Shown: positions 25,558 to 39,883, numbered from the stretch's first letter. The stretch: DNA of 64,000 bases from Monosporascus cannonballus (GCA_004154925.1 QJNS01000304.1:1-64000); one strand, 5' to 3'. Program-made: numbers and translations. Notes: a model not told the origin generated them from the sequence alone.

Positions 25558-25937
25558 TATTACGACCCAACCCAAGATCGGCTACGAAAACGGTTAAACC
25601 CACAAAAAAAATTACGTAATTTAAATCTCTTTTAATATCAAGATTTAAATAAATCCATGCAAAACCAACCGAATCCAATAGCATTATATTTTTAATAACG
25701 CCAAAATCTAATAAAATTTTAATTAATTTATGAAAATATATATACTTATTAATTCCATAATTTAGATAACGTTAGCTTATAACATTTATTAATATTAATC
25801 GTTTGCAATAAAGCATTTCCGGTATTAAAAGATATAATACGTTACTGTATTTATTGCTCAGATTCCCACGATACTCCTGCCAACATAAACCCGTCGACTT
25901 AAGGTTTAATAGTTGGTTAAACCGCCTAGCCGTCACA
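25558..25937 (+). repeat. Element A 3' LTR
   Basis: A 380-bp partner of 19214-19594, ending CCGTCACA and followed by TSD TTAAT. The minus frame 25772-25963 lies in it and is not a gene. Confidence 0.9.
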
Positions 25938-25942
25938 TTAAT

Positions 25943-27240
25943 AGCTGACGAATAATTTAGCATTTAATTAGGACATAAACCTTTTTAAATCTAATACAAA
26001 ATATCGTTTAAAAAATAAATACTACATTCGATCTCCGTTAATAACTAATAAAATATTATTAATAAAAATTAATAATTTACTGTTTTTTTAAAAAGACTTT
26101 CGATTAATTAATAATATAACACCCTTTGTTATCCGATTTTAAGAAAAACCCTTTTTTTACAACTTCAGCAGCAACTTACCCCGATTCCTAAAGATATTGT
26201 TAAAGTCCAGAGAAAGGAAATAAAACGGAAGAAAGTTAAAAAAGAAGCTAAGGAAAAATACGAGGTAAGATTATAGGAAAAAAAGAAAAAAAGAAGAAAC
26301 CGACTGTTAACGAAAAACTGTACATCTTGATAATAAAGGTTAGGGCCCTAAAGAAAAAAATATTAAGCTCGTTTAACAGCAAAAGGCCTTAACCTTACCA
26401 CTATTTGGTACGAACTAAATACGCAAAAGAACTATTCCACTTTCTAATTACCATAAAATACCGGACGTTAAAGGCTATAAACTAATTTCTCTTAAGCCTT
26501 ACGATAAATCAAAGGACCCAAAGAGATTCCTGGTCCAGGCTAAATTTTACCTTAAATTTTATAAAAAGTTTTAACGGAAAATTATTAAAAATTAATAATT
26601 AGTTTTTAGCCATTTATCGGAAAAAATATTTTATAATTCGAACTTGCTATAAAATATTATTTGCAACATTACCTTGAAAAGGTTTTTAGATATAATTAAT
26701 TATATTTTTAGTAAATATAAATATTTTAAGAAAGAAATATAAGCCCTATTCGGAAACTCAAATAAGAAATAATATAATTATGTTTAATTAATTAATAATT
26801 ATTTTAAATTTGTTAAAAATATATTATTTTATTTTTATTACGATAGCTTAAAGCCTTAAATTAAAAACACGTTATATATGGAACTCAAGATAAGATTTTT
26901 TGCAAAATATGCAAATAAGGCTTTTATTGCCGACCGACATACCTTTAATCAGTACTTTAAGAAAAACGGGACCGGCAAACGAAATAACGATAAAAACTAT
27001 AATAATCGAACTAAAACAAACAAAGACAAATCTCAAAACAAAGCAAGTTCCGCTTTAAAGAAGCCTAAAAAAAACAAATCCAAAGTAAAATGTTTTAACT
27101 GTGATAAAAAGAGATATTTCAAAAGCAAATATACCTTTTCCGCCAAGAGGAATTCCAAAAAAAGAATTTCTTAACTTTAAGAAAAATTAAAATAATTAAA
27201 TAAGAAATCGATAATAAGATAAAAAAAGAAAAAAAGAAAT
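25943..27240 (+). pseudogene. Element C gag remnant with zinc knuckle
   Basis: Element C resumes right after A. A 98-codon open frame survives at 26878-27174. It is very Lys/Asn-rich and ends in a nucleocapsid-type knuckle at about 27087-27135 (CFNCDKKRYFKSKY), in which the first two Cys remain, His is now Tyr and the last Cys is Tyr. The surrounding frames are full of stops, so this is a surviving piece of gag, not a gene. Confidence 0.75.
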
Positions 27241-30200
27241 TAACTTAATTTTCTTTTAGCTAAAGTTTATTATTGTTATTATTACTTAAATTTAAAACAA
27301 TATTCCAAAATACGAAAATTATTTAATTTGATAGGACTTTAAAGTTAAAGTCTGTAAATATTATTCAGGATAAACCGCTTCTAAAATAGTTATAAAGCTA
27401 GGATACTAATATTATTTTAACCTTCAAAAGTATAAAATACATACAAAAAATGGTTAATTTTGACCAGATATTAATAATTATAAATAATTATCGCCGAAAC
27501 TTTATAAACACCCAAAATTTATTATTTACCAAAAGATATCATGGGTAAACCCTTGGAATCTGTTATATTTTGTTATTTACTATATCGACGATTATATACT
27601 TTAATTTAAAACCAAAACCAAAATAGTTTTTTGGCCTAGATAAAACGACAAAATACTTATTAAATTAAACGATAAATATTAATGCATTAAAATTCCTTAA
27701 TAAAGAAAATACCTTAAGTCTTATTATATATATCCCGAATTAAAATAAAATTAAAAGTTTATATTGCAAAAATACCTACATTATTCCCCGATTCTATATG
27801 TCTAATATAAGTTCCTAAATATAGGAATATCCTTTTCGAATATTTACCTTTTTAACTCCATAATTTAAAAAATAAAAATAAAAGATAACTTAGAAAAAAG
27901 GTAATTTTTTTCTCATAACCTTAATGCAAATACGACAAAGAAATATGGTTCCGGTACAAAAACGATTAATATATCAAATATGCTATTAAAAAAGCTCGTA
28001 AATAAAGATTTACTTAAGCCTAGTGGCAGCAAAAATCAAAAAAATTACAAAAGCCTTTAAAATTAAGGTATCGAAAGGCTTTAATTTATAAAACCTTATG
28101 TAAAGCGATAAAGAAAAGCATAATTAAATGAAACTTTTTTTAAATATAAGAGCAAAATATTTAATATAATAATTCATTCCGGAACAAAAAGTAATTTTAT
28201 TTCCCTTTCGGCAACAAAAAAATATTATGTTTCCTCAAAATATAAATTAAGATTTTACAAACTACGTACGGTAAACGGCCACATATTTATTTATAAAAAT
28301 AAACGAATTTTCGGAAAATTAAGAAATTCTCGGTATAAATTCAAAAATACCAAAAACGTATTTTCCTAGATATCGCTAACATCTCCAAATACGATATTAT
28401 CTTAGGAATACTTTGGCTTTATTCCAGTAATTTACGGATTAATTAGAAAAAACGAACATATTTTTGGGAAAACGAAACGAAAATACCAGAAAAAAAGCAT
28501 CGAAAGATTTTCTATAATATTAAAGAAATACGGATTTTTAAACCAAATCTTTAAAGTATTTTCGGAATACCAAGAATTTAAAAAGTTATTTAAAAATAAA
28601 GAAAATTATAAATTATTTCCAAATAATTAATAATATTTTAAAATATTTATTAAAAAAAGATATTATCCTAAGCTGTATAAAATCTACTATGTAAACCCCA
28701 AAGAATTAAACGCCTTATAAAAAAATATAATTTGATTTAAAACAAAATATATTTAGCTTTTCAACTTTTTTATTAAATACCTTATTTTCTTGGTACCAAA
28801 GACAAAGAATAATATGCACAAGATTAATAAAAACCGAAATTCTATTTACCAAAAAATAATCGATTGTAAATAGTTAAACGATATTATAATTAAAAATGGA
28901 TATCCTTTAACTCTTATAAATATCTTAAAAAAGAATATTAGCAAAACTAAATAATTTACTGCATTTAACTTTCGTAATAACTATTACCGTATCCGAATAG
29001 CTAAAGGAGAAAAATGAAAAACAGCATTCAGAAAAGTACATGGACTTTACGAATACAAAGTAATGCTAATGGGACTTATTAATGTTTCCGCCAATTTTCA
29101 AAACTTAATTATAACTACTTTTAAATAATTTTTAAATAAATTTGTAATTGTTTACCTTAACTATATCTTATTTACTTTAAAATATTAAAAAAAATAAAAA
29201 GAATATAGCCTAAATATTTAAAACATTAAATAAAGCAACTATTCGAATTGACCTAATTAAAAAGATATAGCATATATCAAAGTTAAATTTTCAAAGATTT
29301 ACATTTATTTCTGGTTAAAATGAAATTTAAAACTCCAAATTAAAAATAATTAAAAACTGGTTTATTCCTAATAAAGCGACCGTTACAAATATCCGATAAA
29401 TTTTAACATTTACGAATTACGTACGCGGCCGAATTAAGAGATATAAAGATATAATTAAACTATTAACAAAATATAGTACTAAAAAATAAGTTAGGGCAAA
29501 ATTTAAACTTCAAAAAAAAACTAAATAGGTATTTCGAAAACTGAAAAAAGTAATTACTAATAGATGTATCGTAAAAATGCCTAATCCGGATAAAAAGAAA
29601 TGCCTAAAGACAGATGTCTTAGAATACGCCTTAGGTGCAGTTTTAAAGTAACAAAAAAAATAACGGCAAATAATACCCAATGGTATATTACTTAAAAGTA
29701 TTCCAAGATATAGAACTTAAATACCAGATTTACGATAAGAAATTATTAGTAATTATTAACGCTTTTAAAAAATGGGAATTTTTTCTTAACGGAACCAAAA
29801 AACTTTTCGATATTTACTTTAATTATAAAAAATTTAGGTAATTTATAAAAATTCAAAAACGAAACAAACAATATAAAATATAAATAATTGTTTTTAAATT
29901 TCATTTTAAAATATGTTATATTAAGGAAAAAAAACATTTAAATAGATATTTTTAATCGGAAAAAAAATATAATTTCGAAATTCTCAAAAAGAACATATAA
30001 ATATTCATATATAATAAGATCGGCATTATACAATTATACGAAATAATAATGAAACCAACTATTAAACTTTTAATACGGTTCCGGAATTTTTACGATACGG
30101 AAAAACAAAAACAAGTTTAATAAGTAAAAGAATAGCCAAAAAAATTAATTACTATATTATGGCAAAGTTTATATTCCTGAAAATTAACAGGAATAATTCG

Positions 30201-31040
30201 TAAAGGAATTTTATAAGAACCTATTATATAAATATTAAGAAATTTTCAAAATTACGAAATAATTACAAAAACGATATAACTTTCTAAAATTACGCCGTAT
30301 AGTAAAAAAAGTAATTAAAAATTGTAATATTTATAATAAGATTAAAATAGTACGTTATAAACCTTACGGATTATTACAACCTATTAATATTCCTAATAAA
30401 GTATAAAATATTATAACTTAGAATTCTATTATTAATCTATTTTTATTTAAAGACCTAATTATTAAAGTTAAATATAACATAATACAAGTAATTATTAACA
30501 GATTTATCAAATATAAGTACTCTTTATTTTTTTTGAAAAAACGTAACGGCAGAACAGTTAGCTTACGTTTTTATCAGATATGACCTTAATAAATATAGGA
30601 TATTAGAAAAAAGTATTTCTCATAAAAATACGTTTTTTATTTCAAAATTTGGTACCGACTTTTTTAAATAAATTAGTGCTAAGTTCAAATTTTTATTAAC
30701 GTATTATTTTTAAACGGATGGATAAATAAAACGGCTTAATCAGATTTTGGAATAATATTTTCGAAATTATATTAATTACCAACAAAACAACTAAGTAAAA
30801 CTTTTACTATTGGTACAAATCGCTTAAAACATATTTATTGACGAAAATATAGGCATATTTCTTTATATACCTATATACGGACATAAAGCAAAAACGAAAT
30901 AACTTAAATAACCGCTTAATAAAATATTAAAAATTATTATAATTACTTTAAAAATAAATATATTAACCATAAAAATTAAAACGATTTAAATATATTTTTA
31001 AAACGAATTATAATTCCTTTAATAATAAATAACTTAGTAT
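27241..31040 (+). pseudogene. Element C protease, RT, RNase H and start of integrase
   Basis: The protease C-terminal part is near 28355-28440 (FLDIANISKYDIILGILWLYS). RT is about 28600-29200, and its catalytic YLDD-like site near 29152 now reads YLNY. RNase H is about 29370-29930, and integrase starts near 30150 and is cut at 31040 by element D. TSD AGTAT of D lies at 31036-31040. The 29746-29937 minus frame is a shadow. Confidence 0.75.
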
Positions 31041-31226
31041 TGTGATGGGGCTATATGGAGCCCTATATAGGGCACCGAACAAATGCCGGTATCAAGCAGT
31101 ATTAACGCAACGCCTTATATGCCAATATATATAATTATATTTTTATCTTCCCCCCCCTTTTTTTTAGCTAGAAAATAAATTTTTATTAGTAACTGATTAC
31201 AGACCGTTCAGGTGAAGCCTTTTATA
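31041..31226 (+). repeat. Element D 5' LTR
   Basis: A 186-bp LTR with relatively GC-rich U3 (GGGCTATATGGAGCCC) and a pyrimidine run near 31146-31165. It matches 37792-37972. Confidence 0.88.
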
Positions 31227-31299
31227 TATTTTCTAGCTTATTATTTAGCAAAGCAGGAGACGTTCGGATTCAGATGTTAGGATCCTCGAACGTTTCATA

Positions 31300-34200
31300 A
31301 AGGGCCTAATAAGGGGCTTTTATCCACTTAAAGTTATACAGGGTATTTAGCGTTATGACGGAAATCTTAATAAGCTTAATAGCGGCTATGGAATAGCATA
31401 TAAGTTACCAGCTCGAAAAAAGTAAAAAAAAGACAGCCTAGCTCCGCAAGCATATAAAAGCGCAGTATAAGGTAAATAAGGAATTAATATAAACGGCCGA
31501 ATAATTTAAAAATAGCTTAATTATTTAATAAAAGTTTTATATTTAATTATAAGTTCGAAATATAATAACCTTTATAAATATTAATTTTTTTCGATTTAAT
31601 AACGATCGGAAGTCTAATTAGGCCATTTTGTAAAAGCGGTTTGAACGACCGAATGAATAGCAGGAGCTAAGCGGAAGCCGTTATTCTGGCCGGAAAAGTT
31701 CGACGGGACAAAAAAGAAGTTTTTTAGATAATACGTATTTATAATTTATAAACTCGAAATAAACGTTATTTTCGTAAAAGGAGTTCGTAAGTAATTTGAC
31801 GTTATATACGAAAAGTTCAAAATTAATATATAACGTACGGTTATTACTTATTATAATATTAAAGGCTTAAATAATATTTATAATTCCATCGGTTTTTTTA
31901 GATATAATACGAATAATATAATAATCGGTATAGGAAAAAAAATTAATTAAATGTTTTTAGAACTTGAAATAAACCGATAACGCGAAATTTTCGTTATTTT
32001 ATCCCTTGTTCGAAAAAACGTTAATAAATGCGGAAGGGATTACCTAGTTAACGGAGGCAAGATTTACGTTTTTAAAAAAAGTATTAAATAGAAAGTTTAC
32101 TTAAGTTTTAATTTTAATAAATTTTTTTAAAAGTTATAACGCATAAATAAATAAGGTGATAAAAATTGCCGGACGCCTTAAAGGAATAATATAATAAAAA
32201 AACGAATAATTTTTTAATAATTTAATCGGGCGGTAATAATTAAACAGGAAATAACCTAAATGGCGACATAAGTATAACGAGTGTTTTAGCAATAAGATAG
32301 TAAAGGTAAAGACCTTAAATCTTATTCTTAATACCGAAATAATACGCGTAATAAGTAATTTAAAAAGAATAGAATATCCGCAAAACGAAAGGCCTTTATT
32401 TATGTTATAAATATTTTAATTATAAGGTCAATTATTACCCGTTTTTACTAACAAAAAAAACCGTAAAGAAAGATTAATTTATTAAAAACGTATAAGGATA
32501 AAGGGTTGGAATTTGAAAGCGAAAAAGGAAAAAAGTAATTTTTAACTATCGGCGCGTTCGGAAACAAAAAATAACCCAGGCCGAAGTAAAAATAATAAAG
32601 TAAAATATGGATAGTATTTTATTTATTATTAATATATGTATTAATTAAGAAAAATTCGTAAAAACCTTTATTAATTAAGGATATATATATTTTACCGTAA
32701 TAAATAACACGTTTATAAAACGCCTATAATTACCGTATATTTTAATAAAATTATACGAATTAAAAAAAGGTCGAAAAAGGAGCCGACGACCGCAAGAAAG
32801 AATTAAGGAAATAATATATATGGAGATAGATATTGAGGGTTTTAAGGCCAGGATATTTGCATATATTATTAATGGCCTTAATTGCTGTTTAATTTTAAGA
32901 AACCTTTAAATAAAGTGTTATAATATTATATACGTAACGTAAAAATATTTTTTAACGGTAAGCGCAATAGGTCGTATAAAAATTTACGAAAAAGGACATA
33001 AAACCTAAAAAAATAACGTACGAATAATTCGCGAAACGAGAAAAATTTTAACTGCTGCTTTTAAGGCGGAATTTCGGAAGATAAAAAAGATTAAAAGGAT
33101 TAAGTAAGAAATTTAGTTATTTTCAGTTATTTTGGCCAATATTATTAAGGTATTAACGCTTAAGAAAAAAATAAAGGTTAACGAAAAATTTCCGTTAAAG
33201 TTAAAAGCGTTTCGAAAATTATTCGATAAAAAATTAAGTAACGCCTTATTCTTACCCCGCCTCGAAATACATTATATAATTCCATTACGTAAAGACGAAA
33301 TAAGAAAAAAGATGTTAACATTATAAAGGCCTTTGTATAATATAATTAAGGGGGAATTATTAGTCTTAAGGAAAACTTTGACGGAGCTTTTGGATAAAAA
33401 GTATATCTGCGTAAATAATTTGTTTATAAAGGCTCCGGTTTTATTTATAAAAAACCCGGAAAAGGGTTACATTTTTATTGCGATTATCGGACGTTAAATG
33501 TAATAACTGAAAAAAACTGTTATTTTTTACTCCTCATTTTGCAAACTTTAAAGTTATTTTTTTTATGTTAAGTAATTTATAAAGATAAATTTTTAAATAA
33601 TATTTTATAAAATTAGGATTAAGAAAAAGAAAATAAAAAATGGTATCCCGAATGTATTTCGGCTTATACGAATAATTAGTAATACCGTCTAACTTATACG
33701 GAGTTTCCGTAATTTTCTAGCGATACGTTACCGGGGTCCTAAGAGAATACTTTAATATTTTCTGTTTAACGTATATGGACAATATCTTTATTTTTTTTCC
33801 TAGATCCAAAGAACATTATATACAAAAAATAAAAAAGGTTTTAAGCCGTTTGGGAAAAATAAATTTAAATTTAGATATTTCCAAATACGAATTCGCCATA
33901 AAAACGATAAAATATTTTGGATTTATTATAAATGCCGGAAAAGGGATATAAATAAATCCGGAAAAATTAAGCGTAATCAAAAAGTAAAAAGTTCCTAAAA
34001 CATTTAAAAAAATCTAAAACTCCTTAAGGTTCGCAAATTTTTACCGTAATTTTATAGCTTATTATGCAAATATATTAATACCGTAAATAGCCTTAATCCG
34101 GAAAAGAACGTTATTTCGCTAAGAGAAAAAAAGAAATAACGTTCGAATATTTTAAAAATATTTTTATAACGGAACCGATTTTGGCGTAATAAGATCCCAA

Positions 34201-36300
34201 AAAGCTTAGAGTATTAAAAGTAAATTATTTAAGAATAATATATAAAAATTATTTATTTTAAATTAATTAATTAAAAATATTATATTTGATTATTTATTAT
34301 TTTAAACAGTTAAACCGCGTTAAAGATCATTACGAAAGATATAATAAAAAGTTTTTAACGCTAATAAATCGCTTAAAAGCATAAAATATAAAATTACGTA
34401 ATATAATAGGTTTATTTAAAATTATTATTAATTACAAAAATTTAAAATATTTTATCATTATTAAAAAGTTAAATGAACGTTAAATAAAGTAATTAAAATA
34501 ATTATTTTATTTTATTTTTTATTTCGAAAACCGTACCGGCCGCTTAATATTAAGGCCGATATATTTTCGCGCAAAAAATAAGGTATGCTTATCAAAAAAG
34601 GTGATAATTAAAAAACTATACGAGAACTTTAATTAATAAAAGATAAATAATGATTAATATTACTTATAAAATATTAAAAGTATGCCGCAAATACGATAAC
34701 GGTTAATAATATTAAAACTAAAGACTATAGGTTATTTTAAAAAAAATATACATATTTTAATATTATAAAAATGTTTAAAATTTCAAAACGTAACATTAAT
34801 ATATAATAAAAATTATAACCGTGTTATTAAAATTACTACAAAAAAAACGTAATTCTTTTACAAAATGAAAATTATTAATGTTAATCGTGGAATATATTTT
34901 AAACGTTAAAGGCCTTTTTTAATTTCGGGAACGCCTTTAAATTTTAAATTAGGAGTTACTTAAAATAACGTTAATATAAAATACTTACGATTCTTATATA
35001 ATAAGCCACCTAGGTAAAAAGGTTACGATAACGGTATTTTCGAAAAATTTTTTTAGCCGGGTATATATCGTATAATAAGGGAATTTTATAAGAATTACGA
35101 CGTATACGGTTATAAGAACGTATGGAGAAATAAGAAAAAAGGGGTATTAAAATTATTTCAGATTTCCGAACGATTTTATAATAAGTTATCAATCAATTTT
35201 ATAACCGATTGACTAATTGCTTTCAAATATAATTTATATTTTTTAATAATTATAATAAACTGATTATTTAAAGTAATAATTTTAAAAACGATACATATAA
35301 TAAATATAAAAGTATATACGAAAATATTTATAAAAACATATTTAAGATTTTTATTTTTTTTAAAAGTTATTGTAAATAATAAAGGAGTTACTTAAGTTAA
35401 AAAACTTTATATTAAATTTTATGAATTAATAAAGATAAAATAACGCCTTTTTACCGCATATTACTTAAAAACCGATAATATTACAGAAAATATTATTCAA
35501 AAGGTATTAATTTATTTGCGAATTTTCGTAACGTATTTACAATAAGAATAAAATAAGTTTTTTCCGGAGGCAATATTTATAATTAATAACCGATATATGA
35601 CTTTAATAAAATTAAGTTTTTTTTATTTTACGGATATTACGTTAACCCGATTCCTTAAATAAAAAATAATTCGGCAGTTAAAAAGAATTTACGCCTAAAA
35701 ATAGAAAATTTCGTTACAAAATTACGAAAAGGTACAGAATTCGCTTAAGTTGCGATGGCGGTATCTTAGTAAACCCAGGAGAAAATAATAAATAAATATT
35801 ATTTTTCCGTCGAAAATTACGAAATTGGCGATAAAATCTAGTTCTCTCTAAAAGATATTGCCATTTTCTGGCCGTCGAAAAAGCTAAGGTAATTTTAGGC
35901 CAAATATTAAGTAATTAAAATAATCAATTTTAATATTATTAAATTAAATATATTTAAAGGGATTTTTAACCCTTTTTATAAAAATTTATTAAAGCGTATA
36001 AATTATAACCTTTTATTGTTCCAAATTAATATAAATATATAACCTCTTTTTATTATCTTTAAAAAAAATAACGAACCGGAATTTAAAATTAAAAATATCT
36101 TTTAAGTACGGATTAAAAAAGTAAAAAAAAGATTTTATACGTTAAGTTCAGATAAAATAATTAAGTTATATAAAACCGATTTAAAAGATATTCGAGAAAT
36201 TCGTAAATACGGCGGCTTTATAACAATTCGAAAAAGAATATAATAATATAACCATTAATAACGGACCTTAAATCCAACGTATTACCTAAAAGCGGACGGA
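31300..36300 (+). pseudogene. Element D gag-pol remnant
   Basis: RT is readable from 33430 (KNPEKGYIFIAI in one frame, CDYRTLN in another). The catalytic region at 33772-33786 reads YMDN where YLDD-type is expected, explicable as a G-A change in the last Asp. RNase H is about 34180-34620. Integrase is about 35170-35830, with TAYYLKTDNITENI and a YLRIFVTYLQ-like segment. A small plus frame at 33132-33326 (64 codons) upstream of RT has the look of a protease-RT linker (LPLKLKAFRKLFDKKLSNALFLPR). Many stops; dead. Confidence 0.78.
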
Positions 36301-37791
36301 TAAAAATTTAACCGAAAAATACCGGCCGGACAACGCGTAAACGTTACAAAGAATTTGAAAAAACCGCTTAAAAACAACCTTATATAATTTGCAAATAATA
36401 ATTAAAATAACGTTTCCGTTATTTACGAATAAAATATATTAAAAAGAAATTACAAGTTATAAAAATAATATGGCGGTTACGAAATTATTTAATTATTTTT
36501 TAAAAATATATAAATTTAACGCTTTATTTTACGAATTTATAATATTAACATTACGTAAGAATTACGTATTCAAAACGTACGATTATTTGGCCTTATTTAT
36601 ATAAGATTTCGATAAAACCAAGATTTTTTTTAACCGCTTAAATTACGATTATAAGGTTTTCGAAAATATTACTAATATAATAATTAACGGCTTTTAATTT
36701 AACATATAACGTAAATTAAGAAATAATGCGAAAAAAGTACGGAAATATCAGAAAAAGAATTTATATAATAAAATTTATTTTTTTTATATTTAATACGTTT
36801 TTTGTTATATTAAGCGGAGGGACCTGTAAAACCGGCAATTTAATTTATGTATAAATAATGCAAAAGCCAAGAATTAGAAGCGTAAATTTATTTCGGAACG
36901 AATAACATACGAAAATTTAAAGCGTAAACGTAAAATTTCGGCATTTACTTTTTTTTAAGTACGAATAATTATTAAGCAAAAGTTAACAGCAAGGGAATAA
37001 TATGGGAAATACGTAAAAAAAAACGAATTTACTAGGATTTCGGTAATCGTAATTAAAAATAATTTCATAAAACGCGTTAATTATTTAACCAAATTCGGAA
37101 ATATCCGTAAATTACACGGAAATTACGTTAAAAAAGTATATTAAGAAAACTAAACAAAGTACTTATTTCGGAATATTTATAATTATAATTAACGCAAATT
37201 TAATAACGGACCATTTTTTTATTTGTAATAATAAATATTTTAAAAATAATAAATAAATAACGTATAAACAAATTATATATTTTGTTAATTTAAATAAAAT
37301 ATATCCGGGTTTTTAACAAAACGAATTATATAAGTAAAATAAAGTATATTATAAATACAAGTAAGATATTCGTTTAAGCCAACGTAAATACCTAACATAC
37401 GAAAACCTTTAACGGATTCCAACTTATTAAAAGGGCTCGAAACCGTAAGAACGTCCTTTTTGCGGAATATTTTCGCGGCGTTATAACGTATTAATTAATT
37501 TTTAAGCCGTTACGGAATAATACATAAAAATATTATCATAAATGCAAATAAAAATTAATTTACCGAATTAAATTATTATTATAAAAAAGAAAAAATAAAA
37601 TAAATAAAAGCATATGCGCGTTTTTATAAATAGGTCTATTTAATGCATAATTAACCTATAGTTAACTATTTGAACTAGGCTTAATTAGGAAATCGATAAA
37701 TTTCTGAATTTCGGATTAATTAAAAGTTAAAAATTAACGCGATTATTAATTCTGTAACAAGTTAACCTCTTTTGGAAAAGGTAAGGGGTAA
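36301..37791 (+). other. 3' non-pol part of element D, no domain recognised
   Basis: About 1.5 kb between integrase and 3' LTR, longer than a normal gypsy 3' region. A short readable piece near 36590-36700 (FDKTKIFFNRLNYDYKVFENITNIIINGF) could be coding debris but matches no family I know. No chromodomain and no antisense coiled-coil signal was found. Confidence 0.4.
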
Positions 37792-37972
37792 TGTAATAAG
37801 GTTATATGGAGCTTTATTATGGGGTACCGAACAAACGCCGATATCAAGCAGCATTAGCGCAACGCGTTATATGCGAACATATATAATTATATTTTTATCT
37901 TCCTTTTTTTTAGCTAAAAAATAAATTCTCATTAGCAACTGACTGCAGACCGCTTAGGTGAAGCCTTTTACA
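37792..37972 (+). repeat. Element D 3' LTR
   Basis: A 181-bp partner of 31041-31226, followed by TSD AGTAT. Confidence 0.88.
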
Positions 37973-38480
37973 AGTATTATAAGAAAAATAATTAAAGGAT
38001 AAATTTTAACAAAAAAAATAAGATTTATTTATTACGCTAAAAATAAAACGTAACCTTAAATATTTCATAAATTAAAACGAAAACATTTAGTAATAAACTT
38101 AATTTCAAAATATTTAATCCATTTAAACTTCACAAACTTATTTCTAAAATTAATTGATCATTGTTATTATCTACAAATATAAGAATATATCCTATTTTTT
38201 AAATTTCTTTACTTAAACCAGTATTCAAAATCGCCTTATTAAAAACGGAATTAAAATTTTAAAAAGGTTTAACGAACATAAAGTCGAACGAATATTAAAT
38301 TTCAAATTAATTAAAAATAAATTTTAATACTTAGTTAAATAAGAAAAATATTTACACTAAAAAAATTCGTAGAAATTACTTAATTATTTAACAAATACGA
38401 TAAACTTAATTAAGACGTTTTACTGCCAAAATCCTGACCGATCATTTTTAATGCGGCCAAAATCGCAGATAATAACGGTT
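37973..38480 (+). pseudogene. Element C integrase end and chromodomain remnant
   Basis: Resumes the integrase cut at 31040. The join is visible by comparison with 1036-1100 of the first gypsy copy. Chromodomain-like sequence near 38235-38420 parallels 1310-1520. Stops throughout. Confidence 0.75.
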
Positions 38481-38489
38481 CCTCGTTTA

Positions 38490-38900
38490 AATCCAATTTT
38501 GCGGCGTTCTAATCGAAAAAATAAATATTTTCGCGATAACGTTTATTTCGGAAATATGTCGTACTTATTCCGCTTCCATTTCTCGTTATTCTTCCTTTGA
38601 TCTTTCTTATTTTTTTAAATTCATCCAATTTATAACTTTTTTTTAAAATAATAAAGGCTTTTTTCTGCAAAACGTTTTGTTAAAAACATAAGCATTTTAA
38701 CTGACTCAAATGTTCTATCAAATTATTTTCTACTTTACGTTATTCTTTTTACAGACATTTACATTTCTCTCTAATTTTCGCTAAAAAATTCATTTCTAGT
38801 ACGTTATAAGCCGAACGTTAATAACGAGTATAATAGCCATAGCTTGGGATATTAATTACGTAAAAGTAATCGAACTCCCTAAAACGAATATAATTCGAAT
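38490..38900 (-). pseudogene. Antisense coiled-coil ORF remnant in element C
   Basis: The minus strand gives REMEAE, then VRHISEINVIAKIFIF and RLERRKIGFKRGT, almost the same residues as the antisense remnant at 1560-2000. Upstream are a YYTRY piece (CxxC decayed?) and a heptad-like KVENNLIEHLSQLK. Broken by several stops. Confidence 0.5.
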
Positions 38901-39107
38901 AAAAAACGACTTTCAAATTAAATTTTTTAATAAAGTCTATACGGTTATTATATGCTTCGTATTAATTCAAACAAGGTTTTCTTTTTTTAAATACGGCCTA
39001 TTATAATAAAATCAGTAAAAAGTTTCTAGAATTTTTTCTAACAAATAAAAAAACGGCTATTTACGGTTCTTATCTTTAGGATAAAAATTGTTGGAAAAAG
39101 GATATAA

Positions 39108-39883
39108 TATTATAAGAACAAAAGTTCTTATTTTAAGGGAATTAATGTTATGACCCAACAAGTTACGACCTCGAAAACGGTCGCAATAAATGACTAAGCT
39201 ATGTGGGTCCAGTCACGTGATGGCTCGACGGGATCGATTGTAAAGCCTGTAAAGCCTGTAAAGCTAGGCTCGACGAGATAAAAAAATTAAAATATAAAAC
39301 ATTTATTATTTCCATAATTTAAATAACTTTAGCTTGTAATATTTATTAATACTAATCGTTAATAATACGCTTTTGCGCCTTTAGAATTAAAAAACGTAAC
39401 TAAGTTATTTTATTGCTATATAGTGCTACGATATTCCTGCTAACATAAACCCGTACGATTAAGGTTTAATAGTTGGTTAAACCGCTTAGCCGTTACAATT
39501 AATTTTGAAAGTTTAGCGTAAACCTTTTACGGCTGAATATCGGGTAAAAGTTTTTGGCTTAATTAATATAATCTAAATAATTTAATAAATTGATTAAATT
39601 ATATAAATTTTATAAATCTCTAATATATTTACTTTAAGGCATTAAGATATATAATAAACCTAAATTTTATATAAATAGCACTTATTTTGTTTTATTCCTT
39701 AGCTATTAATTTAAGCTTTTAGTTAAAAGGTAATTGTACCGTTTTTTAATCAAAGGAAAAGTTTTTAAATTTTTTTAACAAATAAACCACTAAATTATTT
39801 CTCATCTTATTGTTACCTATAAATCAAAACCCTTTTCGGATACTGCTTATACCTCCAGGTGGATGTATAATAGGTTCGTTATA
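39108..39883 (+). repeat. Element C 3' LTR, split by a solo LTR
   Basis: Starts TATTATAAGAAC after the purine tract GGAAAAAGGATA and ends GTTCGTTATA. The insertion of 39146-39497 plus one TSD copy accounts for the excess over 419 bp. Confidence 0.85.
39146..39497 (+). repeat. Solo LTR (A/H-type) inside the element C LTR
   Basis: A 352-bp LTR from TGTTATGACC to CCGTTACA, with perfect TSD ATTAA (39141-39145, 39498-39502). The right half matches LTR A. The left half contains three AAAGCCTGT-type direct repeats near 39242-39262 and resembles family H. Confidence 0.9.

Larger units (their letters stand above)
19214..25937 (+). mobile_element. Complete Ty3/gypsy chromovirus A (6724 bp)
   Basis: LTRs 19214-19594 (381 bp) and 25558-25937 (380 bp) run from TGTTACGACC, decayed at the 3' copy, to ...ACA. 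TSD is a perfect TTAAT (19209-19213, 25938-25942). A polypurine tract AGGAAAGGGGAAA lies just before the 3' LTR. It sits in the leader of element C. It is the best preserved of the large plus-strand elements, with long readable pol segments. Confidence 0.92.
31041..37972 (+). mobile_element. Complete Ty3/gypsy element D (6932 bp)
   Basis: Short LTRs 31041-31226 (186 bp) and 37792-37972 (181 bp), starting TGTGATGGGG (3' copy TGTAATAAGG) and ending TTTTACA. TSD is a perfect AGTAT (31036-31040, 37973-37977). A polypurine tract GGAAAAGGTAAGGGG precedes the 3' LTR. It splits the integrase gene of element C. Unlike C, no chromodomain was recognised. Confidence 0.9.
18774..39883 (+). mobile_element. 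Gypsy chromovirus C with two nested elements and a solo LTR
   Basis: 5' LTR 18774-19191 (418 bp) and 3' LTR 39108-39883 (419 bp after removing a solo LTR and one TSD copy). TSDs are ATTTT (18769-18773) and GTTTT (39884-39888). Elements A (19214-25937) and D (31041-37972) interrupt the body. Removing all insertions leaves about 7.1 kb, the normal size for this family. Internal order: gag with zinc knuckle, protease, RT, RNase H, integrase, chromodomain. Confidence 0.87.
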